From the NCBI RefSeq assembly GCF_023101765.2, contig NC_064224.1, positions 3,974,103 to 4,038,102 of the forward strand: 64,000 nucleotides of DNA. The letters run 5' to 3'. The DNA comes from Spodoptera frugiperda. Lineage: Eukaryota; Arthropoda; Insecta; Lepidoptera; Noctuidae. Position numbers and translations under genes: made by a program. The notes under the pieces are model-generated. The model did no database searches. It had not been told where the DNA came from and saw only the letters and a list, made by a program, of their open reading frames with translations. Each line of letters begins with the position of its first letter. Position 1 is the first letter of the stretch. This document shows positions 31,891 through 42,439 of the stretch, piece by piece.

Positions 31891-32160
31891 GGTGGTCAAT
31901 GACGAAACTAAACCACTATTCAAAAATAGGTTTTTCTACCCTGTTTCGCCCATTGTTTGGCCAATTAAGGGTGATTTTTTATAATAATAATAATAAACTT
32001 TATTAATAGACACAATATAAGTCCACAAATGACAATGAGGAGGAATAAAATTATAATTTATAGCCTGCCTCAATAAATGAACTATCCAACACTAACATAG
32101 TTATTCAATCGAACCAGTACTTTCGGTGATTTAAAAACCAAACTCAGATTGAATTAGAAA
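31891..32160. repeat. (ATA)n run and Helitron-like body fragment
   Basis: An ATA run at 31981-31998 is followed by tcaataaatgaactatccaa and attcaatcgaaccagtac, which recur in diverged form at 34550-34610. Confidence 0.45.
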
Positions 32161-32324
32161 ATACTTGTATGTGCACACTATTGATTGCCATAAAGGCAAA
32201 ATCTAAAGAACTTTACTATAAGTATTAACAAACCATTGTATTATTAACTCATGTTTACAACAGTAATAAATGACAAGATCATTTATTTGAATTAGCTTTA
32301 GAATATTAGTTTTGATTGACATCT

Positions 32325-32397
32325 TTGCTATCGAGTATCGACAAATACTCGATAGCGATTACCTTAAACTCATAGTAGAGGTACAGTATTGGTTTGT
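32325..32397 (-). repeat. Fam-O fragment
   Basis: The plus strand has tatcgagtatcgacaaatac, tcgatagcgattaccttaaa, ctcatagtagaggtacag, the reverse of the phrase at 1380 and 31690. Confidence 0.55.
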
Positions 32398-32621
32398 TTA
32401 CCTCATGAATATACTTACTTTACGTACCTACACAGGATTTTCAAGCGAGAATTTTATTGTTTGCTGATGTGAAACTTTGTTCGAATGCCGAGTCTAACTT
32501 TCGTAGAAAAGGGTCAAATAGAAAGGATTTACTAATAAATGGAGCTTATGTCAATGTTTATAAATAGAAAATTGGTGGGATTTTCATTGTTAAGTGTTTG
32601 CAAAAACGTGGCTGAATTTTT

Positions 32622-32770
32622 AAGGGAGAAAATCACTCAATGACTTCTCCCGTCTTGGACGAGGCGAGAGGGAGTGTCAGACTCTTACTGACTAAAAACC
32701 ACCCCGTTTCTAATCCTGCTTTTCGAGCCGGAGCCCTGGTAACCCGGTAGATAGTCCGCAGCTGCGGATG
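32622..32770 (-). repeat. RB, full-length copy
   Basis: The plus strand shows aatcactcaatgacttctcc, gagagggagtgtcagactct, accccgtttctaatcctgct, gagccggagccctggtaacc, gtccgcagctgcggatg. Complete and little diverged. Confidence 0.8.
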
Positions 32771-32860
32771 ACTGGCTGGATCGCTGTGGGCTGTTTATCG
32801 CGTGTAAGAACTTGCTTCCGTCTACGTAACGTCAAGTCTACCTAAGTCAATGCTGGTGCA

Positions 32861-32964
32861 GGCTTTATTGTTCCCTATTTAGATTATGCTTATGTTTGTC
32901 ATTACGACCTGAATGCAGATCTCCTCAATAAACTTGACTGACTTCTAAATAACTGCATTGCTGA
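32861..32964 (+). pseudogene. LINE reverse transcriptase fragment
   Basis: Translating from 32861 gives GFIVPYLDYAYVCHYDLNAD, then LLNKLD, a stop at 32939-32941, and LLNNCIA. The pattern (hydrophobic-PYLDYA-VC-DLN-LLNKLD-LLNNCI) is typical of the region after the polymerase fingers/palm in Jockey/CR1-type ORF2. About 34 codons survive. It abuts a Helitron-like 5' tip (32965-33010). Confidence 0.7.
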
Positions 32965-33010
32965 AACTACGACAGAACAAACATCCAAACAAACAAACTT
33001 TCACACTTAT
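32965..33010 (-). mobile_element. Helitron-like 5' tip
   Basis: The plus strand has caaacatccaaacaaacaaa then tttcacacttataatattag, the reverse of the common short-Helitron start. Confidence 0.4.
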
Positions 33011-33547
33011 AATATTAGTGTGATACTCTCATATTAACACAACACCAATTTCTCGCTTCGAAAACAAAAAATCACTTTCAGATTGATACACCCTAAGCCC
33101 TTAAACCGTTTGCAGTGACCATGATTGGGATAATCTATTTGGGCTTCGCACCTAATTCTGGAAACCGATTTACTTTGTCCCATCTCTATTTTTCTTCGAT
33201 CGCTTGCCCTTTCCTGTATAGGGTGTTGCTGAAACGAAAACCACGTACAGATGGCGGCATTTCAAGTTAAACAAACCAGTTTATCATGGACTCGCCTTGT
33301 TTGATCATTCTGTACATTCGAAGGTCTGTTTATATTGGTGTGTATAGCTTGAATTGTTGCCACGTATACAAGGAAAGTTTAAGTCAACACGATTATTTGA
33401 TGATGCTCCCAAAGTTGGCGTGTTGTGACGAGAAATGTTTTTTCTTTTCTTCAAATTGGTGAAGTTTTATCTTTAAGTATGTTGTATTATAAGTTTTTGG
33501 GAGGAAATTGTGTGTGCGTATATATTTTCTTTTCTATTTATATGACA
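33011..33547. other. No gene seen
   Basis: Unique-looking, moderately AT-rich. No supported frame. Confidence 0.45.
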
Positions 33548-33775
33548 AAAGACCGGGGTGATATGATGGCCTCATAGAAAACCGACGTGAAGCAATGTGT
33601 TGTGTTTCGTCGTCTGAGTGGGTTTACGGGAGATCCCAACAATCCTCAAATTCTGAACCCCCAAAACAGTGCCAACGCACTTGTACAGCCTCTGGTGTTT
33701 CAGGTGTCCATGGACGGCGCCAATTACTTATAATGAGATGATCCGTCTGCTCGTTTACTCACAAAAAATATTATT
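33548..33775 (+). repeat. RA copy, 5'-truncated
   Basis: gaccggggtgatatgatggc, tagaaaaccgacgtgaagca, cagcctctggtgtttcaggt, gatgatccgtctgctcgttt then an A-rich end. Confidence 0.75.
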
Positions 33776-33833
33776 TTAGTATGCAACATTTTTTTTAGGA
33801 CGTTTCGTATTTCATCTTTGACATGTTTGCTAG

Positions 33834-33978
33834 ATATAACCTACAAGTCAAGTAGATATTACCTACGTTTTTAGACCGGAATTATAACATAATTTTGAAA
33901 TACGAGTACAGTTAGTTTAATAAATATTACTGACAAGAAATATGCACACAACTGCAATAAACTTCAACACTAACTTAC
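33834..33978. repeat. 145 bp tandem duplication, unit 1
   Basis: Starts atataacctacaagtcaagt. Ends caacactaacttacc. The interior includes tttttagaccggaattataa. Confidence 0.9.
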
Positions 33979-34116
33979 CTATAACCTACAAGTCAAGTAG
34001 ATATTACCTACGTTTTTAGACCGGAATTATAACATAATTTTGAAATACAGCTACCTTAAATAAGTATTACTGACAAGAAACCTGCACTCAACTACAATAA
34101 ACTTCAACACTAACTT
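33979..34116. repeat. 145 bp tandem duplication, unit 2
   Basis: Starts tataacctacaagtcaagta, offset 145 bases. Small deletion (gagtacagttagtttaa region) and a few substitutions. Confidence 0.9.
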
Positions 34117-34402
34117 TTAAGTCCTACACTATTTACTTAAATTGTTTAGACAGTGAACACGCTCACAACGTACTATGTACTAAGTACTTACACTAGTACT
34201 TCGACAAGGTGTTAAAACACACACAAACTACACAACCAAGTATGGAGTACTTCTGTAAAGTCCCTCGAGGAATGTTCCACGTTCAACAAGTGTCCAGGGT
34301 GCCGATAACCGCATTATCGAGAGGTAACAAGACTAATTATAACGACAACGCCGGAGAGTTAAGCGGACTAAGTAGATATAGGTTGTTAAAGGAAGATTCT
34401 GT
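34117..34402. other. No gene seen
   Basis: A 68-codon frame at 34209-34415 (+) has mixed composition but no domain. I do not support it. Confidence 0.4.
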
Positions 34403-34465
34403 ACCCTTAGTATGAGTTTGCTTTACGTTTAACAAAATCGAAACGAGAGCACATTCGCAAAACTA
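34403..34465. repeat. Single arm of the fold-back MITE at 380
   Basis: gtacccttagtatgagtttg, ctttacgtttaacaaaatcg, gaaacgagagcacattcgc match the arm of the element at 380-516. No second arm. Confidence 0.55.
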
Positions 34466-34479
34466 ATATCCTTAACAGC

Positions 34480-34672
34480 TAGTCCTGTGCGGTTTCGCCC
34501 ACTCTATTCGGCTTTTATTGGTCGTAGTTTTATAGCTTTTAATCTTTCTTAATAAATTGACTATTCAACACAAAAATAATTATTCAATTCGGACCAGTAT
34601 TTTCAGTGATTAGCGCGTTCAAACAAACAAACTCTCCAAGTTTTTATGTTAGTATATAGATTAGTGTAGATT
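34480..34672 (-). mobile_element. Helitron-like fragment
   Basis: The plus strand starts cagctagtcctgtgcggttt and ends caaacaaacaaactctccaa, gttagtatatag. Read in reverse this is a decayed short Helitron with CTAG near its 3' end. Confidence 0.45.
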
Positions 34673-34720
34673 AAACTTAGCTTAACTTTTTTGTGTGACA
34701 AGTACGTTACATTTTTAATG

Positions 34721-35030
34721 TGGGAGAGCCATGCTTCGGCACGAATGGGCCGGCTCGACCGGAGTAATACCACGGCCTCACAGAAAACCGACGTGAAACA
34801 ACGCTTGCGTTGTGTTTCGTTGTGTGAGTGAGGTTACCGGAGGCCCAATTCCCCACTTCCCAATCTTCCCCATCCCCATTCCCGAACAACAACCCTTAAA
34901 TTCCTAACTTCCAAAAAGCCGGCAACGCACTTGTAACGCCTTTGGTGTTTCTAGTGTCCATGGGCGGCGGCGATTGCTTACCATCAGGTAATACGTCTGC
35001 TCGATTACCGGCGTGTTTCATAAAAAAAAA
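34721..35030 (+). repeat. RA, full-length reference copy
   Basis: tgggagagccatgcttcggc, gaatgggccggctcgaccgg, acggcctcacagaaaaccga, ggaggcccaattcccca, gccggcaacgcacttgtaac, gcttaccatcaggtaatacg, then cataaaaaaaaa. The least damaged copy of the family here. The 3' tail motif is shared with the LINE at 35448. Confidence 0.9.
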
Positions 35031-35237
35031 TACACTCTATAATACAAAAATAAAAATAAAAAACAATACTACATTATGTAAAAACCTATCTAAACGGCTG
35101 TCCACTAAATATTTTCATAGTAACTGTAGCCACAACTCCAATACTCCACCGAGGCCAACTTAAACTAGTTAAGTACCACAGTTCACTTATAGTGCAATTT
35201 AATTTGCATTAAAACCGAGTTCTCTAACCGCCGTACT

Positions 35238-35345
35238 CAGAGTCATTTAATGATTACTTAAACTATTCCTTAGTAACGATTTTGTATGAAAAATAATTGC
35301 TAAGGAATGGGTTAAGTAACCATTAAATGACTCTGAGTGCGCGAG
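35238..35345. mobile_element. Fam-J hairpin element
   Basis: An 18 bp perfect inverted repeat (actcagagtcatttaatg at 35235-35252 and its complement at about 35322-35339), plus inner matches (attccttag / ctaaggaat), folds the whole unit into a hairpin. Open relatives at 18419 and 20170. Confidence 0.75.
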
Positions 35346-35447
35346 TTAGTTAGTTAACTGTTAAAATACTTCTAGAGACCGATAAAAATTGTTTGTTTCT
35401 GTTAAATGTTAGTTTTATATTTGTTTTAAGTAGACCAATTGACGATA

Positions 35448-37640
35448 TTTTTTTTTTTTTTTTTACATTTAATGGGTCGACGTTTGACCGCTATCTCACC
35501 TGATGGTAAGTGATGATGCGGCCTACGGTGGAGCACGTCTGCCCATAAGCAACCTATTCACTCGGGCCTTGAAGACACCCAGGTTATACCCATCAGGAAA
35601 CACAGACTCCTATTTTTAGGCAAGGAGTTCCACTCCCTAGCAGTTCGCACAAGGAAGCTTGAAGCGAAGCGCTTCGTGCGAGTTGGTGGGATATCTACCA
35701 TGAAGCGGTGACGCCTCGCCGATTGTCTTGTGGTTCGATGATGAAAAGGACTAGGGGGAATCAAGTTGTGCAATTCCCCCGCACACTCTCCGAAATGTAT
35801 CCGGTAAAAAACGGAAAGGCTTGCGACCTTGCGCCTGTGTTCAAGGCTTTGAAGCCGGGCCTCCACAAGCGCATCATCGTTGATGAGCTTCTTGGCACGC
35901 CTTTCAATGTGTTCGAGCGCATCTAGCTGGCATTTAGCCGAGCCGTCCCAAAGGTGAGAACAGTACTCCATACATGACCGAACCTGCGCTTGGTACAGGC
36001 TCAGCAGTTGTTTCGGTGTGAAGTACCGTCTCACCTTCGAGAGGATACCCAACCTCCTACCAGCCAGATGCGCCTTCGACTCTATATAAGAGCCGAAGTT
36101 TAGCGTTGGCGATAGAGTTACGCCAAGAAGCTCTAGATGATCCGATATTGGAACGGATACATTTCGGAAAGTAGGAGCCAGCGGAAATTGACTCCGTTTG
36201 GCAGAGAATAGACACGCCTGGGTTTTGGTAGCGTTGAACTTGACCAAGTTGGCGTCACCCCAATCGGAGACCGCCTTCAAGGACGAGTTCAACCGTTCGA
36301 CCATGGATTCTCTTAGAGACCGGATCTGTGTTCCGCTAGTCCGCGCATCGGACACATACCTTTCAACAACTGTGCTGTCATCTGCATACCCAAAGATACC
36401 GGGCTTAAGCAGGTCGTTGATGTGCAGCAAAAAGAGCGTTGCTGAAAGTACTGACCCCTGAGGGACTCCGGCGTTGATACCAAATTGGTCAGACGAGCAG
36501 CCATCGATGACTACTCGAATTGACCGATCCCTCAGGAAGTCTGCAATCCATCTGCACAGATCAGCGGGAAGTCCATATGCAGGAAGCTTGCCGATAAGGC
36601 TGTCGTGCCAAACCCTGTCAGTTACCTTCGATATATCGAGAGAGACCGCTATTGCCTCCCCGTGCTTCTCGATGGCCTCGCTCCAAATGTGGGTGGCATA
36701 CGCAAGAAGGTCCCCAGTGGATCGGTTGCGGCGAAACCCATACTGCTGATCGCTGAGGAGGTCGTTACCTTCAAGGTATGCCAGGAGCCTGTTGTTGAGT
36801 ACACGTTCCATACTCTTACAGAGTATGGACGTGACCGAGATTGGTCGGTAATTGTTAGGGTCGGCACGACTACCTTTTTTGGGCACAGGCTGCACGTTGG
36901 CCAGCTTCCATGCAACCGGCACTTGACCAGTCTCCAAGGAAAGTCGAAACAGGCGTGTCAGGATTGGAGACAACTCAGGCGCACAGGATTTTAAAACCAC
37001 GGCCGGGATTCCGTCGGGGCCACTGGCCTTGTTCACGTCGAGATTACGCAACGTCTTATACACCTCCTTCTGTCGGATGCGAATTTTCGACATTTTCGTC
37101 TCGCATACATTATTTAGAGAAGGAGGTATAGCGCTACCAGTATCAAGACGTGAAGATTCCGCAAATAGAGAAGCAAACAGGTTTGCCTTCTCTACCGCGG
37201 TGTGTGCCAGCGTCCCGTTAGGCCCCAGGAGAGGTGGGAGTGAAGGGCGGCAGAAGTTCGATTCAACCGCCTTGGCCAGGGACCAGAATGCTTTACTACC
37301 CGCTGGGTAAGAAGCCAGTTTGTTCCCTATTCGGCCAATGTGGTTGAACCGGGCCATCCGTAATGCCTTTTTGCATGACTTGGCAGCCCTGTTATAGGCT
37401 CTCTTCCTCTGAAGAGTGTCGTCAGCCTTACGACGCCTGGCATCCGCCCATGCCAAGTATGCCGCATGCTTTCGCGCTTCAGCACGTCTGCAGTCGGCAT
37501 CGAACCATGGACGAATCCCACCGAAAGATGTCGCGTCAGAGAATGGAATGTAGTATTCCATGCCCTGACGCAACACCCCTGTTATGGCATCCGCACAAGC
37601 TGACGGGTCTTCAGTAGAGAAGCAGACAGGACGTCGATGG
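35448..37640 (-). mobile_element. CR1/Jockey-type LINE, 5'-truncated
   Basis: Runs on the minus strand. The 3' end is a run of at least 17 T on the plus strand (35448-35464), the poly-A tail of the inserted copy. The body holds the C-terminal two thirds of ORF2. The endonuclease domain is missing, and the frame begins at about 37640 next to AT-rich flank, the usual outcome of truncated target-primed insertion. The 3' untranslated part carries cttaccatcaggtga (minus), also found in RA. No flanking duplication was identified. Confidence 0.9.
35523..37640 (-). pseudogene. LINE ORF2 (reverse transcriptase), truncated
   Basis: The open frame spans 37640 to 35558. Counting from codon 37574-37576, the landmarks are SGPDGIP (about 185-191), NNYRPISV (241-248), QYGFRRNRST (278-287), motif A LDISKVTD (313-320), motif B AGVPQGSVLS (369-378) and motif C YADD (397-400). 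A thumb and C-terminal region follow, ending at a stop at 35558-35560. Motif A reads KVTD where relatives usually have KAFD; both aspartates remain. Near plus 35615-35620 an A-run shifts the frame: the natural ending (GVFKARVNRLL type) continues in another frame to a stop at 35523-35525. The codon at 37574-37576 is GTG, so no real start exists. Otherwise uninterrupted, so a fairly young copy. Confidence 0.9.
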
Positions 37641-37714
37641 TATTATGTAACATAACATACTTATTTTTTTATTATACAGTTGAGAGTGCATTATTTCTTT
37701 TTAATAACCTAAAA
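37641..37714. other. LINE 5' junction
   Basis: AT-rich flank directly beyond the truncated LINE. Confidence 0.5.
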
Positions 37715-37880
37715 GGAGATTCTCAGTTTCACCTGTATGTATGTATGTATGTTGGTGCGCATTTGGCTGAACCGATTTTAATGCGGTTTTCAGCATAATT
37801 ATAGTATTTCAGACTAGAGAAGGTTTAAGGTATATTACCTGACTTAAAAAATGGCGGCGGTAAAAAAAACTGTATACGGT
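37715..37880 (+). repeat. Fam-Q repeat with (GTAT)n
   Basis: ctgtatgtatgtatgtatgt, ggtgcgcatttggctgaacc, gattttaatgcggttttcag, catattacctgacttaaaa-like sequence. Same order as 63095-63262. Confidence 0.6.
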
Positions 37881-38815
37881 TTCCTTTTGTTTTAAACGTT
37901 TTTTTTTTTGTTTTTATTCACGCGATCGAAGGTGCGAGTATCAACTAGTATATTATAGTAATTTCTACAGCATAGACGAAATATGTTTGTAATTCTAAGC
38001 ATACCTATCTCAATCATCAACAAAAGGCAAGATATACGTTATAATCTAATTTCCAATGTACTCGTATACCGAGCCTAGAGATATTGTGTCGAAATAAATT
38101 GTCATTCTCGTATTGTCAAGGTTTAGTCTCGTCCCTGGGAGCCCGGGCAGCTTAATCAGTGTCTACTCATAAGTGCTTACGTTGAAACCTGACTGCCTGA
38201 CTAATTGGCTGAGAGAAGTACATTTTACATGTGACGCCTAAATTTCTGTTGTCATTTGCTTTAAATGCGTGTTAGTTATTAATCTTTTTCTTCATGTTTT
38301 AGGGGCTTTGGTTGTTTGGAGTTTGTTAGGTTAGGTGTTTATATTTTTATCGTTTTTTAAGCTGTGTTACGTAGGTACGTACAGACAACCTTAAAATTGT
38401 CTGTTGGTATGCTAGCTACAATTAGGTTTCGATAGGTTAGCATTTTGAATGTTCTCTTTAATTAAAGACTGTCGTCTTCCTATGTCTTTCTAGTTCCTTA
38501 TATCCATTTTGCTATGGAATTTGTAGGGCGAATACCTCCTAGGGTGCACCCTAAGATGATTATCACCGCAAATCATACATCCTGTCAAAGAAACGTCAAT
38601 AAAGCTTTCAATCGTGTAGTCATTTCTTTTTTTTTAATTTAATTCCTGACTTTCTCACAAACTCGATGGTCGATAGTGGTGGAGATGATTCATATTGTTT
38701 ACAACGCTTTGTTAATTGTGTACTAATATTTGCTTTCATTAACCACGTTGTTTAGCAATTGATTAAAAACTTTAAACGTATTTTAGCGCAGTATACGGTA
38801 TAAAATAGCTTAACT
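37881..38815. other. No gene seen
   Basis: AT-rich. A small GC patch at 38133-38150 (cctgggagcccgggcag) is unexplained. Confidence 0.45.
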
Positions 38816-38947
38816 ATCTAAACCAGTGGTTCTCAAAGATATCTGGACTATAATCTATCTTAATCTAGTTTCTAAACTCATGACCTACCTAAGGAATTTA
38901 GTCGTTATCAATAATATGAACAATTAAATACAAAACGGTTAGTTAAG

Positions 38948-39186
38948 GGGATCGATCGGAGTAATACCACGACTTTCAAGAAAACCGACGTGAAATCACT
39001 TACGCTTACTTACTAGAGGCCTAATTATCCCCCTTCTCTATCCACGATACCCCAAAAGCCTTAGCCCAAATTCCTAACCCCCAAAGGGTCGGCAGCTGGT
39101 GTTTCGGGTGACTATGGGCGGCGGCAATTGCTTACCATCAGGTGATCCGTCTGCTCATTTACCGGCTTATATTATAAAGAAAAGAA
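38948..39186 (+). repeat. RA copy, 5'-truncated, inside hAT-like element
   Basis: Starts at gatcgatcggagtaatacca (lacking the head) and runs to tgcttaccatcaggtgatcc, accggcttatattataaaga. Inserted in the hAT-like unit. Confidence 0.8.
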
Positions 39187-39212
39187 AAAACCTTTCTACA
39201 GGCAAGGCCCAC

Positions 39213-39388
39213 TTCCGGAGCTGCGGACTACCCCGGAGCTGCGGACTACCTAGCGGGTTTACCGGGGCTCCAACTCGAATAGCAGGAGAAGGAACGGGGT
39301 GGTTTTTAATCAGTAAGGGTCTGACACTCCCTCTCGCCTCGCCCAAGGCGGGAAAAGTCATTGGATGATTTTCCCCCCTCAAAAAAAA
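39213..39388 (+). repeat. RB with 12 bp target duplication
   Basis: Flanked by ggcaaggcccac (39201-39212) and ggcaaggcctac (39389-39400), 11 of 12 matching, with an A-run directly before the right copy. This proves retroposition. The first 18 bases (ccggagctgcggactacc) are doubled at the 5' end. Confidence 0.9.
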
Positions 39389-39638
39389 GGCAAGGCCTAC
39401 TACAAATTCACTGGCGACCTAAAGTTTGGGAAACTCTGTTCTAAACTAAAGGCGCTAGATCTAGTTTAGATACGTTATTACAGTAGTGAGCTGGAAACAG
39501 CCAGCAGTTTGCGTGTTTATCGTAAACAGAAGCACTTCGTTCACTTGTTTCCTTTCGTTTCCGAATTGTTAATTACTTAGGTTATTTTTAGGAATGATTT
39601 ACATTTTTTGAGTGAGTCTTGTGGATAATTTTAAAATA

Positions 39639-39860
39639 CTAGACACGTATTTTTTATTTTCTAATGGAATCAAATACTTTCGAAGATATATCGATATGAA
39701 ATATCGCGTGTGACGTCTCTTCTAGGTGCCTTTTAGACATAAAAATGACGTATTTGCTCTCACATCTAAACTTTGATTCGTTTTACATGTCTAATATTTC
39801 ATTAGTACGGAACTGACGGACTAAAGGATGACATATGCAAAAAATGGTATTAATTTAAAA
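39639..39860. mobile_element. MITE-S, decayed copy
   Basis: aaaatactagacacgtattt on the left and acatgtctaatatttc on the right are inverted. The middle gtgtgacgtctcttctaggt matches gtgtgacgtcacttctcggt in 63692-63902. Confidence 0.6.
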
Positions 39861-40547
39861 AAATAAGAGGTAGAGAGATAGCTGGAAAGAGATCACTGAT
39901 ATAAACTAAGTTAAACCTGGTAAAAAAATCATAAAAAGTAATATATTAAAAAATAAATAGCATTACACCGTTTCACCAATTCTTGATTATTTTTAGATAA
40001 GCGCCATTTTTGGTCTGGTTTCGTTGACCAGCCTATTTATTGCCTTACAATGGGTACAAATTCAAGCATGCCTTCTATACGACCAATTCATAATAAAAAA
40101 TCCAATTAAAAATATACCCCCGTCATCACCACAACCACCTCAATGAAGTACCATATCAAACTATTAAGTGCAGCCAAACGAAAAGTAATTTATGTGTTTA
40201 CTACAGAACACCTCACTAGGAAGTAATAACTAGCGACATCTATTAACTTTCCCCACACACATCCTTTGGCTATAAATAGTATTTTTATGCCCTGCATCAT
40301 AAATCTGAAGGATGACGGTAGCTAAGTTAAATGTCTCGGAAAAATTAGGGACGGGCCCATTTCTGTCACTCTCACTAAGTTCCGAAGTCAACTGATGTAG
40401 ACGGACAGTTTAGATTGGATGGCCTTTAGAGATCCGCCTGCGTTTTGAGTAGTAATTAGAAAATATGTATGAGAGAATTGTAGGAGATTTTTTATTGTAC
40501 TTTTCGTACTTACTGTGAAAAATTCACTTATCTGCCTACTCGTATAA
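39861..40547. other. No gene seen
   Basis: AT-rich with no supported feature. Confidence 0.5.
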
Positions 40548-40705
40548 GTGGCCACTACTGGCCAAAGACCTCTTCTCGCACGGAAAAGGTTTGAACATTA
40601 ATCACCATCACCACGCTTGTTCAATGCGAGTTGGCGATTTCAAACTTATAATAACTAGTAATTATGAGCCTAGGTTTCCTTACGATGCTTTCCTTCACCG
40701 TTTGT
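40548..40705 (-). repeat. SINE-E body and tail
   Basis: The plus strand shows ccactactggccaaagacct, cttctcgcacggaaaaggtt, tgaacattaatcaccatcac, cacgcttgttcaatgcgagt, gctttccttcaccgtttg. The tRNA head is missing. Confidence 0.7.
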
Positions 40706-40775
40706 TAGTGGTATCTAAATAATCTTAGAAAGGAAATAATCTTAGAAAGGATTAGTCAAGTGTGAGTAAGAGAGT

Positions 40776-41070
40776 AAGTATGGGAGAACCATACTTCATC
40801 ACGAATGGATCGGCTCGACCGGAGTGATACCTTGGGCTCGTAGAAAGCCGATGTGAAATAACGCTGCGTTGTGTTTCGTTATGTAAATGAGGTTACCGGA
40901 GGCCTAAATACCCCCTCCCAATTTTCCTAATTCTTAGGAATTTGTTGGGGTTAACCCCCAAAAGGCTGGTAACGTATTTGTAGCACTTGTAGCGTGTTTT
41001 AGGTGTCAGGCGACGATTGCTTACCGTTTGGTAATTCATCTGCTCGTTTACCGGTTTATACCATAAAAGA
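40776..41070 (+). repeat. RA, full-length copy, diverged
   Basis: tatgggagaaccatacttca, ggatcggctcgaccggagtg, acgctgcgttgtgtttcgtt, gcttaccgtttggtaattca, accggtttataccataaaag. The middle is partly rearranged. Confidence 0.8.
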
Positions 41071-41756
41071 AATAAATCTTATTAAAGTTGCAATAACATT
41101 CAAATAAAGCTCAACATAAGATGACCCATCTCCATTTAAGTTTATATCATAACTTAAAGACAACTGCTACAAACGTGACTGAACATAACTTAGCTTCAAC
41201 CTCATATTTCATAATATAATACCATCCTTTTGTTCCACAAAAATAGATCAAATAAAAACCAACAGGAACATTCTTCGTATGTATTCTTATAAAAAGGGGT
41301 TTCTCTAACAACTATCGTACTCAACGCCTTTTGAATGCGTCAACGATTTCCGAAGGTTTTTGCGACCTTGTCGGATGAATGCGAACGAGTAGATATAGGG
41401 AGTGAATCGTGACTTTTATGCTGCTGTCTTCAGTGTTATAAGTTTGTCTAATATTATAATGTAGTGGCTGTATTGTTTTTGTGGTTGAGGAGTATAGATG
41501 TTTAGTTTTCGTGCATTTGTTATTTTTTTTGTTGTTGAAAAATTTGCTGGTAATTATTAATTTCCTCTGTAAAATCCGGACAATGGAGGAGCCAGGAAAA
41601 ATATTTTACTGAAATTTTGTTACTATACTTTTTTCGCAAATGTATAAGTTTCAACCTAAGTGCTACTCATATGACAGAGACCTGTGGGCTGCAAAGCCCT
41701 CTGTTAAACCTGAACCTTGCAAACTGCTGTATTTCAACTTGCAAATTATGGCGTCT
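41071..41756. other. No gene seen
   Basis: AT-rich. A GC-balanced stretch at 41320-41400 (ttttgcgaccttgtcggatg) is unexplained. Confidence 0.45.
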
Positions 41757-41848
41757 GGGTGTCTTCAAGGCCTTCATCAGCTCCGTCCTAGGCCACATCA
41801 TCACTTACCAGGCAAGATAGTGGCCAAACGTCGACCCAACAAATACGT
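41757..41848 (+). pseudogene. 3' end of the LINE family at 35448
   Basis: gggtgtcttcaaggcc, ctaggccacatcatcactta, ccaggcaagatagtggccaa and acgtcgacccaacaaatac match the LINE C-terminus and 3' region (reverse complement of 35470-35580) with an internal deletion. Overlapping short frames here are decayed remains of it. Confidence 0.75.
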
Positions 41849-41910
41849 ATATACAAAAGTACTTATATAGAGGAGGTTTATAATTATTAAGACTATAACT
41901 GCTAACAAAA

Positions 41911-41973
41911 ATCAGTTAAAGGCAAAGCCTTCGTTAACACCAGACACTTTTGCATCCTATGGCGTCTAATGTA
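41911..41973 (-). repeat. Fam-H single end next to TTAA
   Basis: The plus strand shows cagttaaaggcaaagccttc and ctatggcgtctaatgta directly before TTAA (41974-41977). Confidence 0.45.
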
Positions 41974-42043
41974 TTAACCTAATATTGGACACTCTGTTGA
42001 TAATCATGGTGATGACGAAAATCACTACAACCTTATGGTTGTA

Positions 42044-42067
42044 TATGGTGTTATTAATAACACCATA
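42044..42067. repeat. Perfect 24 bp palindrome
   Basis: tatggtgttatt joined to its exact complement, no spacer. No second copy noticed. Confidence 0.9.
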
Positions 42068-42439
42068 CTAGTTTTACTTCCAACAAAATTAAATGCACAA
42101 AATCACAGTACCGATTGGTAATCTTGTTCACAATGACAGGCCGTCAATTGAATGGTGTCGGAGTGAAATTGAATTGAAATTGAGGGCCCATGTGGCTGGC
42201 CATTTATACGAGTGGAGGCTATCAGTATCAGAGTTAACTTCGAAACTGATCTATCATTTTGATTAAAGATAGAAATTGATATAGTGGCGGTTATTACTGG
42301 TGTTTTACAATTTGATGACGATTCACGATATGACATCGTTGAATGACGATTGTTGAATTAGGTTATGGAACTTCGAACTTCTTAGTTATTTTTTAATAAG
42401 GAGTGGCCCCACTCTGAGACTCTTCTCATATTGTGTGGT
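42068..42439. other. No gene seen
   Basis: AT-rich with no supported feature. Confidence 0.5.

Larger units (their letters stand above)
38824..39438. mobile_element. hAT-like element with 8 bp duplication, two inner insertions
   Basis: The left end cagtggttctcaaag and the right end ctttgggaaactctg-like sequence (minus: cagagtttcccaaac) are inverted hAT-type termini. The outside 8-mers atctaaac (38816-38823) and ttctaaac (39439-39446) match at seven of eight positions. Most of the interior is taken by an RA copy and an RB copy inserted later. No transposase remains. Confidence 0.75.

Noticed and set aside
35708..37617. Nine further frames on both strands across the LINE
   Set aside because: They are shadows of the ORF2 frame in other frames of GC-richer coding DNA.
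35430..37660. Target duplication of the LINE
   Set aside because: No matching flanks of useful length were seen; gacgat-like matches are too short.
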